From: Pseudomonas graminis
Lineage (GTDB): Bacteria > Pseudomonadota > Gammaproteobacteria > Pseudomonadales > Pseudomonadaceae
Assembly: GCF_004364335.1 (NCBI RefSeq)
Contig: NZ_SOCR01000007.1
Span: 186,001-250,000 of the forward strand
DNA length: 64,000 nt
Direction: 5' to 3'
Both the position numbers and the translations under genes were made by a program. Shown in pieces: positions 1-8,886 of the stretch (position 1 is its first letter; the number at the start of each line of letters is the position of its first letter). The notes under the pieces are model-generated. The model did not search any database and was not told the origin of the DNA. It was given only the letters and a program-made list of their open reading frames with translations.

Positions 1-1537
1 CGTGGGCTACGCGCTGGCGGTGGTCTATCCCGCCGCCGGCAACCTCGGCGGAGGCGGTTTCATGACCATTCAACTGGCGGACGGGCGCAAGACCTTCCTC
101 GACTTCCGCGAGAAAGCCCCGCTGGCGGCCAGCGCCAACATGTACTTGGACAAGGACGGCAACGTCGTGCCGGACCTGAGTTCCAAGGGTCACCTGGCCG
201 TCGGCGTGCCCGGCACGGTGTCCGGGATGGAAATGGCGCTCAGCAAATACGGCACCAAAAAGCGCGCCGACGTCATTGCGCCAGCGATCAAACTCGCTGA
301 AAACGGCTTCGCGCTGGAGCAAGGGGATGTCGACCTGCTCGGCACCGCCACCGACGAATTCAAAGCCGACGCCAAGGACCTGGGCACGATCTTTCTGAAC
401 AAGGGCCAACCGCTGCAAGTCGGCGACACCCTCGTGCAGAAAGACCTCGCCAAAACCCTCAAGGAGATCTCCGCCAAAGGCAGCGACGGTTTCTACAAGG
501 GCTGGGTGGCCAAGGCCATCGTCGATTCCAGCCAGGCGGGGAAGGGCATCATCACCCAGGCGGATCTGGACAAATACGCGACCCGCGAACTGGCGCCGAT
601 CGAGTGTGATTACCGCGGCTACCACGTGGTGTCGGCGCCGCCACCGAGCTCCGGCGGCGTGGTCATCTGCGAGATCATGAACATCCTCGAAGGCTACCCG
701 ATGCAGGAACTGGGTTATCACTCCGCCCAGGGGCTGCATTATCAGATAGAGGCCATGCGTCACGCCTACGTCGACCGCAACAGCTACCTCGGCGACCCGG
801 ATTTCGTCAAAAACCCCATCAGCCATCTGCTCGACCGCGACTACGCCGCCAAGCTGCGCGCCGCCATCGAACCGCAAAAAGCCGGGATCTCCCAGAACAT
901 CAAACCCGGCGTCGCGCCCCACGAAGGCAACAACACCACGCACTATTCCATCGTCGACAAATGGGGCAACGCGGTGTCCGTCACCTACACGCTTAACGAC
1001 TGGTTCGGCGCAGGCGTGATGGCGAGCAGCACCGGCGTGATCCTCAACGACGAGATGGACGACTTCACCTCCAAGGTCGGCGTGCCGAACATGTACGGCC
1101 TGATTCAGGGCGAAGCCAACGCCATCGCGCCGGGCAAGTCGCCGTTGTCATCGATGAGCCCGACCATCGTTACCAGAGACGGCAAGACCGTGATGGTGGT
1201 TGGCACCCCGGGCGGCAGCCGCATCATCACCGCGACCTTGCTGACCATGCTCAACGTCATCGACTACGGCATGAACATTCAGGAGGCGGTCGATGCGCCA
1301 CGCTTCCACCAACAGTGGATGCCGGAAACCACCAACCTGGAGGCCTTCGCGGTCAGCCCGGACACCCAGAAGATCCTCGAAAGCTGGGGCCATGAGTTTG
1401 CCGGTCCCCAGGACGCCAACCACTTGGCCGCCATCCTCGTCGGCGCGCCGTCGCTGGGCGGCAAACCCGTGGGTAACAACCGTTTCTACGGCGCCAACGA
1501 CCCACGGCGCAGCACCGGGTTGTCGCTGGGCTATTGA
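1..1537 (+). CDS. ggt: Gamma-glutamyltranspeptidase, 5' end outside the window
   Basis: N-terminal nucleophile hydrolase that cleaves gamma-glutamyl bonds of glutathione in the periplasm and transfers the glutamyl group to water or amino acids. The visible 511 residues lack the signal peptide and the first part of the large subunit, so the gene begins left of the window and the in-frame GTG at base 2 is not the real start. The TTHYS motif (first Thr at 935-937) is the expected autocleavage site and nucleophile of the small subunit. It is followed by GNAVSVTYTLN, PLSSMSPTIV and the GTPGG oxyanion loop, all intact. The protein ends at the usual family C-terminus. Family assignment is secure; the substrate is inferred from the family. 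Confidence 0.95.
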   Translation, partial: VGYALAVVYPAAGNLGGGGFMTIQLADGRKTFLDFREKAPLAASANMYLDKDGNVVPDLSSKGHLAVGVPGTVSGMEMALSKYGTKKRADVIAPAIKLAENGFALEQGDVDLLGTATDEFKADAKDLGTIFLNKGQPLQVGDTLVQKDLAKTLKEISAKGSDGFYKGWVAKAIVDSSQAGKGIITQADLDKYATRELAPIECDYRGYHVVSAPPPSSGGVVICEIMNILEGYPMQELGYHSAQGLHYQIEAMRHAYVDRNSYLGDPDFVKNPISHLLDRDYAAKLRAAIEPQKAGISQNIKPGVAPHEGNNTTHYSIVDKWGNAVSVTYTLNDWFGAGVMASSTGVILNDEMDDFTSKVGVPNMYGLIQGEANAIAPGKSPLSSMSPTIVTRDGKTVMVVGTPGGSRIITATLLTMLNVIDYGMNIQEAVDAPRFHQQWMPETTNLEAFAVSPDTQKILESWGHEFAGPQDANHLAAILVGAPSLGGKPVGNNRFYGANDPRRSTGLSLGY

Positions 1538-1728
1538 TCTAATCGGCATCTGATTCGCCGGACGGGGCAGGGTGCCTTTGTTCGGTGACCGGGGGCTGTC
1601 CTTCGCCCAAGGCAAGGCCTGCGCGTGATTTTGGTTGCGCGCCGGGTGCGCTGAAGTGTTATGTTATAACCCGTTTTGCAGGCCGCTGAAGGGCCTGTCG
1701 GTTATCGCGCTTCGAGAGTCCACCGCGT

Positions 1729-2913
1729 ATGCAAACCCTGTCTATCCCTCTGCAATCTCCCGCTACGGCCATCGCCCATCCCGGCCGCCTGCAATCGATC
1801 GATGCCCTGCGTGGGCTGATCATCATCTTCATGCTGCTGGATCACGTGCGCGAGACCTTCTTTCTGCACCATCAGGTCAGCGACCCGATGGACGTCGCTC
1901 ACACCAGTGTAGACCTGTTCATCAGCCGCACCCTGGCGCATTTCTGCGCGCCGTTGTTCGTGTTTCTCACCGGGCTTTCGGCCTGGCTGTACGGCGAACG
2001 GCATGCGGGCAAGGGCGCGGTGGCGGGGTTTCTGTTCAAGCGCGGGCTGGTGTTGATCGCGCTGGAGCTGACGCTGGTGAATTTCGCCTGGACGTTGCAG
2101 CTTCCGCCGACGGTGATTTACCTGCAGGTCATCTGGGCGATCGGGCTGAGCATGATTGCGCTGTCGGCCATGGTGGTATTGCCGCGCGGTATGCTGGCGG
2201 CGCTGGGGATGGCGATCATTGCCGGGCATAACCTGCTGGATGACGTGCACTTTGCCGTGGGCTCGGCGATGCACATTCCGTGGGCGATTCTCCATGACCG
2301 GGGCTGGATCGAGGTCGGCGACAGTTTGCGCTTGCGCACCTCGTACCCGCTGCTGCCGTGGATCGGCGTGATTGCTGTGGGTTACGCCGCCGGGCCGTGG
2401 TTTGGCCGCGACACAAACGCAGAAAAGCGCGAGATCAACCTGCTTGCCTGGGGGTTTGGCGCACTGACGTTGTTTCTCGCGCTGCGCGGCATTAACGGTT
2501 ATGGCGAGAAGCCGTGGATGGAGGGTGACACCACGGCGCAGACGCTGATGAGCGTCTTGAACGTGACCAAATACCCGCCGTCGTTGCTGTTCATCAGCCT
2601 GACCCTGGGCGTCGGCCTGCTGGTACTGGCATGGCTTGAGCGACAGCAGGGAAGGGCATGGTTGCGACCGCTGGTGACGTTTGGTGCAGCGCCGATGTTT
2701 TTCTATCTGCTGCATCTGTACGTGCTGAAGTTGCTGTACGTTGGCGCGGTCGCGATCTGGGGCACCACCCAGGGCCAGTACTTCGGCTTCACCTCGGTAC
2801 TGGGCCTGTGGGGCTGCGCCGCGGTACTCACTGTGGTGCTGTTGCCGGCGGTGAGCTGGTTCGCGGCGCTGAAGGCGCGCCGCCGGGACATCGCCTGGCT
2901 GAAGTACTTCTGA
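1729..2913 (+). CDS. DUF1624 / HGSNAT-like integral membrane protein
   Basis: Predicted inner-membrane protein of 394 residues. It opens with the motif SIDALRGLIIIFMLLDHVRE, typical of DUF1624 and related to the catalytic region of heparan-alpha-glucosaminide N-acetyltransferases. At least eight hydrophobic stretches follow, including FCAPLFVFLTGLSAWLYG and FFYLLHLYVLKLL. Bacterial members are poorly characterised; acyl transfer to a carbohydrate or other cell-surface acceptor is an inference from the acyltransferase-like topology. It lies alone, 190 bp after ggt, and faces the PLP-enzyme gene across a REP-like hairpin. No strong ribosome-binding site is visible, so the ATG is chosen because the family motif starts about 25 residues in. 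Confidence 0.8.
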   Translation: MQTLSIPLQSPATAIAHPGRLQSIDALRGLIIIFMLLDHVRETFFLHHQVSDPMDVAHTSVDLFISRTLAHFCAPLFVFLTGLSAWLYGERHAGKGAVAGFLFKRGLVLIALELTLVNFAWTLQLPPTVIYLQVIWAIGLSMIALSAMVVLPRGMLAALGMAIIAGHNLLDDVHFAVGSAMHIPWAILHDRGWIEVGDSLRLRTSYPLLPWIGVIAVGYAAGPWFGRDTNAEKREINLLAWGFGALTLFLALRGINGYGEKPWMEGDTTAQTLMSVLNVTKYPPSLLFISLTLGVGLLVLAWLERQQGRAWLRPLVTFGAAPMFFYLLHLYVLKLLYVGAVAIWGTTQGQYFGFTSVLGLWGCAAVLTVVLLPAVSWFAALKARRRDIAWLKYF

Positions 2914-2921
2914 GCACGGCC

Positions 2922-2948
2922 ATGTAGGACCGGCTTTAGCCGGGAAGG
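2922..2948. repeat. REP-like element with hairpin between convergent genes
   Basis: The sequence TGTAGGACCGGC followed by a perfect stem (CCGGCT, loop TT, AGCCGG, 2930-2943) matches the general form of Pseudomonas REP elements. It lies between the stop of the DUF1624 gene and the stop of the convergent PLP-enzyme gene, the usual place for such repeats, where it can also protect mRNA 3' ends. Confidence 0.6.
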
Positions 2949-2950
2949 CG

Positions 2951-4093
2951 TCAGGCGTCGCGCAGGCTGCGTTCCATACGCGCCAGGCCTTCTTCCAGCA
3001 TCGGCCGCGGGCAGCCGAAGTTCAGGCGCACGAACTGGCCGCAGTCGTCGCCGAATTCCATTCCGTCGCTGAGCGCGATCTTGGCGTGTTCGAGGAAGAA
3101 CTGCTGCGGATTTTTGAGTCCCAGACCCGAGCAATCCAGCCACGCCAGATACGTGCTCTGTGGCAGGTGCATCGTGATCCCCGGGAAGCGGATTTTGAGG
3201 GCCTTGGCCAAGTAATCGCGGTTGTCCTGCAGATACGCGACGACCTGTTCCAGCCAAGGGGCGCCCTCGCGATAGGCCACTTCGGTGGCCTCCAGCCCAA
3301 GCGCGTTGACACTGTCCACCAACCCCAGTCGCCCGGCATTGAAACGCTGGCGCAGCTCGGTGTTCTGCACCACGGCGAAGGCTGTTTTCAGCCCGGCGAT
3401 GTTCCAGGCCTTGCTCGCCGACATCAGCGTCACGCTGCGCGCCGCGATCTCCGGGCTCAGAGAAGCGATCGGCGTGTGCTGGCGACCGTCGAACAGCAGG
3501 TCGGCGTGGATTTCATCGGAAATGATCAGCGCATTGCGCCGCACACAGGCCTCACCGATGGCGAGCAGTTCGCCCCGTTCGAAGACCTTGCCCAGCGGGT
3601 TGTGGGGGTTGCTCAGCAATAGCGCGCCGTGGTCGGGCAGCGCCCGTTCCAGCGCCGCGACGTCGGTGGGGTATTCGCCCTGGGCGTTGGCGTGGAAGGG
3701 CAGATCGATGCGCGGCAGCTTCCAGTTGGCCGGCGCATGCAGGAGCGGCGAGTAGTTGGGCGTCTGCACCAGCACCGCACTGGACGGCGACACCAGCGCG
3801 TGGAGCGCCATGTTCACGCCAGGCTCGACCCCGGGGAGAAACACCAGATCCTGCGCTTCGATCTGCCAGTCGTAGCGCTCGGCGAGATGCTTGACCAAGG
3901 TCTCACGCAACGCCTGCTGGGGCACGGAATAGCCCAACAGCGGATGCTCCAGACGGTTCTTCAGCGCCTGCACAATGGGCGCGGCCACCGGGAAATCCAT
4001 GTCCGCCACCCACATCGGCAGCACGTCCTCCGGGTACTGGCTCCACTTTTTGCTGCCGGTGTTCAAGCGCTGAAAAACGTTGTTCAGATCCAT
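2951..4093 (-). CDS. MalY/PatB-family PLP-dependent C-S lyase or aminotransferase
   Basis: Fold-type I PLP enzyme of 380 residues. MalY/PatB proteins mostly act as cystathionine beta-lyases or related C-S lyases and some as aminotransferases, in the cytoplasm. The start at 4093 gives MDLNNVFQRLNTGSKKW, the usual MalY N-terminus; an upstream in-frame extension to 4234 lacks family similarity. Visible features are the PMWVADMDF motif near residue 30, NPHNPLGKVF, SDEIHADL and the PLP lysine in MSASKAWNIAGLK. The C-terminus contains FVRLNFGCPRPMLEEGL, as expected. It is a single gene transcribed toward ggt. The exact substrate cannot be told from sequence. Confidence 0.85.
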   Translation of the reverse strand: MDLNNVFQRLNTGSKKWSQYPEDVLPMWVADMDFPVAAPIVQALKNRLEHPLLGYSVPQQALRETLVKHLAERYDWQIEAQDLVFLPGVEPGVNMALHALVSPSSAVLVQTPNYSPLLHAPANWKLPRIDLPFHANAQGEYPTDVAALERALPDHGALLLSNPHNPLGKVFERGELLAIGEACVRRNALIISDEIHADLLFDGRQHTPIASLSPEIAARSVTLMSASKAWNIAGLKTAFAVVQNTELRQRFNAGRLGLVDSVNALGLEATEVAYREGAPWLEQVVAYLQDNRDYLAKALKIRFPGITMHLPQSTYLAWLDCSGLGLKNPQQFFLEHAKIALSDGMEFGDDCGQFVRLNFGCPRPMLEEGLARMERSLRDA

Positions 4094-4343
4094 GGTCTGG
4101 CCTGTCCTGGTCGAAAAAAAGGGGGATTGTGCCAGAGATTGGCGGGTTGAGTTTGATGCCGATTTTGAGCTTGTAGGATTAGTCCGTAAATGCCGCTGGA
4201 ACCGTCTCCTTCGTGTCTCCCCCTCTGGAGTCACACTTTGAAATGCCTCATCTTCGCCCGCTTCAGCCCTCTCTCATGGACGAATTGATCCGGTTTTCGG
4301 CAGACCGGTCAGGGGCGCTTTCTCCTGCCAGGGACGCTCATTC

Positions 4344-4544
4344 ATGCTCACCGTATTGCCGCCTTTCTTCGATCACAGCCGCCACAAGCTTTACGCCCCC
4401 TTCGCCCCTTACCTGATTACCACGCAGGAGGGCGAGCGGTTCCCCGGCGTGACAGACAAGGACGGCAGGACCATCCCGGTTCACACGTTATTGCCGGGGA
4501 ACGTGGTGATCGAGCTTCCCAATGACAAGCCCGATGAGCAGTGA
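4344..4544 (+). CDS. Small ORF resembling the tail domain of a T6SS effector or spike protein
   Basis: A 66-residue reading frame just upstream of the lipase gene. Its core (YLITTQEGERFPGVTDKDGR, then a hydrophobic strand VVIEL) has the pattern of the transthyretin-like extensions found at the C-terminus of VgrG proteins and at the N-terminus of their effectors in Pseudomonas. No strong ribosome-binding site precedes the ATG. It may be a small adaptor, or more probably the last remnant of a vgrG or effector gene whose body has been lost. That reading is inference from motif pattern and position; coding status is uncertain. The 250 bp before it (4094-4343) show nothing else recognisable. Confidence 0.4.
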   Translation: MLTVLPPFFDHSRHKLYAPFAPYLITTQEGERFPGVTDKDGRTIPVHTLLPGNVVIELPNDKPDEQ

Positions 4545-4679
4545 CCACCGCTCAGGGGCCCCATCGCCCGGATGATTTGCGATCTGCATCGCAACGGCTA
4601 ACGACACTGCGCCTGCCGCCACGCAATGGGCCGCGACAATTTATCACCGCATCAAATCTTCAATCAGGAAGGACCCGGC

Positions 4680-6713
4680 ATGAAAGACAGACAGCACCAG
4701 ACGGACATTTTTTGCACCTACAAGCCTGTGGCTATCGGCCCGCAAAAAAACCATTGGGTTGAATTTCAACTGGTGGACGAGCGCGGCGAGCCGCTGGCTA
4801 ATCTGCCATGGCGGGCGACGAATCAGGCAGTGCGGGATGGCTGCGTTGCTGAGTACTCGGGGAGCACCGATGCCCAGGGTGTCATTCGACTTGAAGACCT
4901 TCACCCGCTCGACGTAACACTGCTGATGCCGGCGGCGCCGTTGGCTGAAGTCCTGCAACAGCGGCGGTTGCGGGCGGTGCGCCCGGAGCCCGAGCGGCCA
5001 GGTGCCAGTGACAGCAAACCTCTGTACGGAAAGCAGCGTCCCGGATTTTCGCCGGTGGAAAAACAGGCGATTGAGCAGGGGCATGCCTATCACTACCTGC
5101 GAATAGGGCAATTGTGTGATGAGCTGCCGGCGTTCAATCCGCCATGGCCAGAGCTGGATCCACCACCGGCTTATCATTTTCCGGACGCTGAGTTTTCAGG
5201 GTTTACCGCACCTTACGAAGCGCTGAACTGTCGGCATGTATTGGAAGTTTGCCCGCTGCGTGCCTGGTCGTTGGTTTTGCACCATGAGCAGGCGTACAGC
5301 TTGGCGAATGCCTACAACCTGGGGCTGATGAGTATCTTGTCGTACAGCAACCGTCCGAAGGCTTTATTCGGCTCGCCTGAGTATTTTTTTGCCGAGCAGT
5401 GTCTTGATCTGTCGAGAACTCCCAGAGTTTGGGACGGGGGGAAAAATTGGCCCTGTCTGGTGACTGACGTACCGTTCGATAATAGGTATGAGCGCTGCGA
5501 CGTTTTGGACACTGCCAAAGTTGACATTCCGAAAGGTGATACTCAGCTTTTCTACGTCAGGAACTCTACTCAGATGCTGATAGCTTGGCGGGGAACGGAC
5601 TTTGACCGCATTCATGCCCCTGACCTTGCTACAGATCTTACCTTCCGTCCTGTCCTGCCTGAGCTGAAAGCTAGCTGTGCGCCATCGGTACCCTGCTTAG
5701 AGATGGCGCTTGAAGGTCGGGTGCATTTGGGATTTCAAACAGCCTTCAAGGCTGCGACAAGCTGTTATTCCGAGCACTTGACGGAGGATCTTCCTGAAAA
5801 CATTGGGGACAGAAAACTCTATATCTGTGGGCATAGCCTCGGGGGTGCGCTGGGATTGATTCACGCAGCTTCGCTCAAGGCACACAACCCGCTTCTATAC
5901 ACGTACGGAATGCCTCGAACTTTTACGCTCAGTGCTTTAAAGGGGTTGAGCGAAATTCGTCATTTCCGTCACGTTAATGACACTGACACCATTCCCAGTG
6001 TGCCACCTGAGGCTGACCTCGATAACCACCTCTACAACCTATACGGCCCGTTAGGCACTACGTTGGGTTTCGCATGGTCGATGGGCCAGACCCTCGCGAC
6101 CAATGTGATCAAGTTCGGCGATCCATACGGCCATCACGGCGAACTTGCCATGTTTTACCGCGTAGAGCAGCACACGCAGAACCGAGGCTCTTCTTACCCT
6201 GCATACCGCAGCAAGGATGGGCTCGGCGCGCCTTACTACAACACCATAAAAACCCGACTCCCGGAGCGGCCAAACCTTTACGTGGTGCCCAGTTTAAGCA
6301 GCGCAGAAAATGATCAGGCCGAACAATCGCAGCGAGATCTAATGCGTTACCTAACGCCTGGGGACCGAGCGCGCTTCTTCCAACCTCATAAAAACCTGAA
6401 ACCCGGGGGGCTGCTGGGTATCGGTAACCACATGATGGGTGAGTACATGACGCATATCACTCATCGCCTGATAGCGGCGATCAACCCTAATCGTGTGCCA
6501 CCGCTTGCCGCGCAGAAAGGGATCAAGCGTTTCGAGCAACAGATGGATAAGTACAACAATTCCTCACCCGAACACGAACACAGGCGCAATACCTGGCTTC
6601 TTTCGATGCATCAGAAATCTGAATCGGCTTTAACGGAGACGCAGAAAGCCGAGGGTGGCGTTGAAGCGTTGTTGCGTCTGGACGCATTAGAAAAAGATGT
6701 GGTATGGAAATGA
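4680..6713 (+). CDS. Class 3 lipase, probable type VI secretion phospholipase effector
   Basis: Protein of 677 residues starting at the ATG behind AGGAAGG. The N-terminal part (about residues 10-90) has the pattern W-EFQLVDE-G-PL-N-PW and STDAQG, a small beta-sandwich typical of T6SS-loaded effectors in Pseudomonas. The C-terminal half is an alpha/beta hydrolase of the class 3 lipase type: nucleophile Ser386 in GHSLGG, a likely acid in NDTDTIP and a likely histidine in HHGELAMFY. There is no signal peptide, as expected for an effector delivered by the T6SS. It is followed at once by a lipoprotein gene with an overlapping stop/start, and by a PAAR gene further on. A phospholipase toxin acting in the periplasm of competitors is the inference. 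GC is below that of the neighbours. Confidence 0.8.
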   Translation: MKDRQHQTDIFCTYKPVAIGPQKNHWVEFQLVDERGEPLANLPWRATNQAVRDGCVAEYSGSTDAQGVIRLEDLHPLDVTLLMPAAPLAEVLQQRRLRAVRPEPERPGASDSKPLYGKQRPGFSPVEKQAIEQGHAYHYLRIGQLCDELPAFNPPWPELDPPPAYHFPDAEFSGFTAPYEALNCRHVLEVCPLRAWSLVLHHEQAYSLANAYNLGLMSILSYSNRPKALFGSPEYFFAEQCLDLSRTPRVWDGGKNWPCLVTDVPFDNRYERCDVLDTAKVDIPKGDTQLFYVRNSTQMLIAWRGTDFDRIHAPDLATDLTFRPVLPELKASCAPSVPCLEMALEGRVHLGFQTAFKAATSCYSEHLTEDLPENIGDRKLYICGHSLGGALGLIHAASLKAHNPLLYTYGMPRTFTLSALKGLSEIRHFRHVNDTDTIPSVPPEADLDNHLYNLYGPLGTTLGFAWSMGQTLATNVIKFGDPYGHHGELAMFYRVEQHTQNRGSSYPAYRSKDGLGAPYYNTIKTRLPERPNLYVVPSLSSAENDQAEQSQRDLMRYLTPGDRARFFQPHKNLKPGGLLGIGNHMMGEYMTHITHRLIAAINPNRVPPLAAQKGIKRFEQQMDKYNNSSPEHEHRRNTWLLSMHQKSESALTETQKAEGGVEALLRLDALEKDVVWK

Positions 6714-7501
6714 AGATTACGATGTCCGGCTCGAGAAGTCCGCTACTGCTTTTGGCAACGGTGACATTATTAGGTGGCTGTGCTCAGGACTATCGACTGT
6801 CGCCGGCGCCATATGGTGAGAAAGTTTCACTGACTATTAAGTTGCCCGAAGATCTTGAATTGAGATCCATGCGTGTCATGTACAGATCTGCCGTTTGTCA
6901 GCGTGTTACATATGATGGGGACGGTCGGCCGGAGAGAGTGGACGGACATAATGGTTTTGAAGTCCCACTACAGAAGCGCGAGGGGGATCTGTACGGAACA
7001 GAGTTATTTGTCGACGGAGGCGGTCCGTGCCAGTGGCGTCTAAGTAACGCCGATTTCGGCGTCAAATACCGGATGCCTACCCCTTTTGGGGAGAAAGTAA
7101 TACCAGGTTCGGGCGGTGGAGTAGTGATCGTTTTCGATCACAACAATCCGCAGCGGCGAGTGTCTAGCACGATAAACGTGACGGGGGCCGATTTGCGTAT
7201 TGTTGAAAACTATTATCCCTGGGTGAGCGAGAGCTTTATAGGCGGTTATGTCCAGAGAGTGCGCCTCTCCGGCAGGGGTGGAAGCTACCTCACCTATAAT
7301 GCGGTGGAGGCGCGAGATATTTATTTCGAGCCAGTGCTTCATCGAAGCTACGTGGTTAAATCTTTAGCGCCTAAAAAACCCATTGCTGGTGAATTCCCAA
7401 AATTCTATTACCCGGACGGCACGGTGGAATCCGAGCGGCGAAATAAGCCTAGTTTTGAAAAGATGCAGAAAATTCGCTTGGAAGAGGAGGCGAAGAAGTG
7501 A
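6704..7501 (+). CDS. Lipoprotein, probable immunity protein of the lipase effector
   Basis: Protein of 265 residues with a lipoprotein signal: basic start, hydrophobic core LLLLATVTLLGGC and a lipobox cysteine near residue 26. It should sit in the periplasmic leaflet of a membrane. The start overlaps the lipase stop; an internal ATG at 6710 forms a classic ATGA overlap and is an equally good start. No known domain was recognised in the mature part, which contains paired cysteines and a VMYRSAVC segment repeated in the next gene. Periplasmic lipoproteins encoded directly behind lipase effectors usually are their immunity proteins, so that role is inferred from position and topology only. GC is low, suggesting acquisition with the effector. 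Confidence 0.7.
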   Translation: MEMKITMSGSRSPLLLLATVTLLGGCAQDYRLSPAPYGEKVSLTIKLPEDLELRSMRVMYRSAVCQRVTYDGDGRPERVDGHNGFEVPLQKREGDLYGTELFVDGGGPCQWRLSNADFGVKYRMPTPFGEKVIPGSGGGVVIVFDHNNPQRRVSSTINVTGADLRIVENYYPWVSESFIGGYVQRVRLSGRGGSYLTYNAVEARDIYFEPVLHRSYVVKSLAPKKPIAGEFPKFYYPDGTVESERRNKPSFEKMQKIRLEEEAKK

Positions 7502-7541
7502 AGCCGCCAGCTGCCCGACCGTCTGTAGTGAGAAATACTCC

Positions 7542-7844
7542 ATGAATTATGTTAAGTCATTTTTAAAGACTTCGGTTTCATGCTTTGTATTGCTCACATT
7601 CCTCAGCGGCTGCGCGAAGGACTTCAGCATCTCCCCTCAGCGAGATGGGGAAAAAGTCACGATCACTATCAAACCGCCTGATGAGCTAGAGCCAGAGGTC
7701 ATGCGTGTGATGTATCGGTCAGCTAAATGCCCACGCATTACTCACGACGGAGACGGCCGTCCCGAAACAATTGAAGGGTACTACGCCTTCGAAGTCTCGC
7801 TACACCGCAATGGGGCCGACAATCTCGCGGAAGCAAAGAAATGA
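7542..7844 (+). pseudogene. Internally deleted copy of the immunity lipoprotein
   Basis: Frame of 100 residues with its own lipoprotein signal (LLTFLSGC). After the cysteine it is plainly paralogous to the preceding protein: GEKVTITIKPPDELEPEVMR and RVMYRSAKCPRITHDGDGRP line up with the corresponding region there. The similarity stops after YAFEVSLH, and the frame then jumps to a short tail ending in EAKK that matches the last residues of the upstream protein. About 150 residues of the middle are missing. Either it is a degraded duplicate or a short lipoprotein still made and exported. The DNA after the stop no longer codes for anything recognisable. Confidence 0.65.
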
Positions 7845-8268
7845 AGAGGTTTACGGGAAACAGGCGCCCGGCGGGGTCCTGATCGTTTGGGTGGGAGAAG
7901 CGTGTTTAGACTTCCAGGAAATCGGCCGCTTTCAGGGCGACATCGAACCTCGCGGCCCTTATCTGAACGATAAAGGGCTTTACTAAAGAGCTCCAAATCC
8001 AGAAGCGCAAACCTGGATAGACCAACACGGCATTCCTCATGGAAGTTGGTAATTCGATTGTCAACGTTCCAAGGGCGCCGCTTGCGAGTTAAATCGTCCA
8101 CACCGTCAAACGCCGCCACGATCGCGTTGGCTAATACAACGTATTCGCCAGCAAGCCGGCTCCTACAGTCAGGGGCACTTCGAAACAGTGGGCAGTGCCG
8201 AGCAGCTTATAACCAATCAACGTAGACAGATAATTACTCAATCAAATTAACCGAGAGCTTCTACAACT
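7845..8268. other. Gap with decayed sequence and one REP element
   Basis: Some 420 bp with no convincing gene. The first 140 bp hold an open frame without family similarity, probably debris of the duplicated immunity region. A REP element lies near 8143-8167. Nothing else was recognised; the PAAR gene follows with only a weak GAG-type ribosome-binding site. Confidence 0.5.
8143..8167 (-). repeat. Single REP element
   Basis: Read on the minus strand it is TGTAGGAGCCGGCTTGCTGG followed by CGAAT, the common Pseudomonas REP consensus with its GCCGGCTTGC core. It stands alone, without an inverted partner nearby. Confidence 0.75.
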
Positions 8269-8532
8269 ATGAAAGACATCATCCGCCTAGGCGACCTCAC
8301 CACCCACGGCGGCGTCGTACTTCAGGCCTTCCCGCACACCGACCTCAACGGCAAGCCCATCGCCGGAGTAGGGCACAACGTCAGTTGCCCTCTATGCAAA
8401 GGTGTTTTCCCCATCGCCGAGGGCAGCGGCACCTACAGCGTGGACGGCATCCCGGTTGCCCTGGACGGTATGAAGACCGCGTGTGGTGCGGCCCTTATCG
8501 CCAGCGGGCCGAAGGGCGCCGTCATACGTTGA
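8269..8532 (+). CDS. PAAR-domain spike protein
   Basis: Stand-alone PAAR protein of 87 residues. Such proteins form the sharp zinc-stabilised tip on VgrG trimers of the type VI secretion needle and carry effectors. Visible are the opening IRLGDLTTHGGVV, GVGHNVSCPLCKGVFPI and the closing ALDGMKTACGAALIAS, with His and Cys residues suited to bind the tip metal. No effector domain is fused. It lies 1.5 kb behind the lipase gene on the same strand and makes the whole block look like an orphan T6SS cargo cluster, because no structural tss genes are in the window. Confidence 0.9.
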   Translation: MKDIIRLGDLTTHGGVVLQAFPHTDLNGKPIAGVGHNVSCPLCKGVFPIAEGSGTYSVDGIPVALDGMKTACGAALIASGPKGAVIR

Positions 8533-8886
8533 TGACACCTGCGCCGGCCCGCTAATGGCCCGCGGAATCTCGTCGTGACAATCGACGGCGCAATGCCGTC
8601 GATCCAAGTCCTGAGAACTCTCCATTCAGATAGCTTACGGTCGAGAAGCTGACTTCGTTCGACTTCGGATGACACACCAGACCGCCTGTCGGGACACGCT
8701 TCACCCTTATTAAACTTCCAGCGCTAAACCATTGGTCGGGTCCAGGTTCGCTTTCCTGAATTACAGGTTCATCGATCTCTCTTTATCTCTGTGCGTTCTG
8801 CTTAGTTGACCGATCGCCGCACTAAGAAAGCTGAACTTGTTGTTAACAATCCTGATATCAAATTAGCCTGAGAAGGGAGTAACACT
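8533..8886. other. Upstream region of the manganese catalase gene
   Basis: About 350 bp without a supported gene. The only distinct structure is a perfect 10-bp palindrome TTGTTAACAA at 8840-8849, about 40 bp before the catalase start, which could be an operator or a chance motif. A clear ribosome-binding site (GAAGGGAGTAAC) ends the region. Confidence 0.4.
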
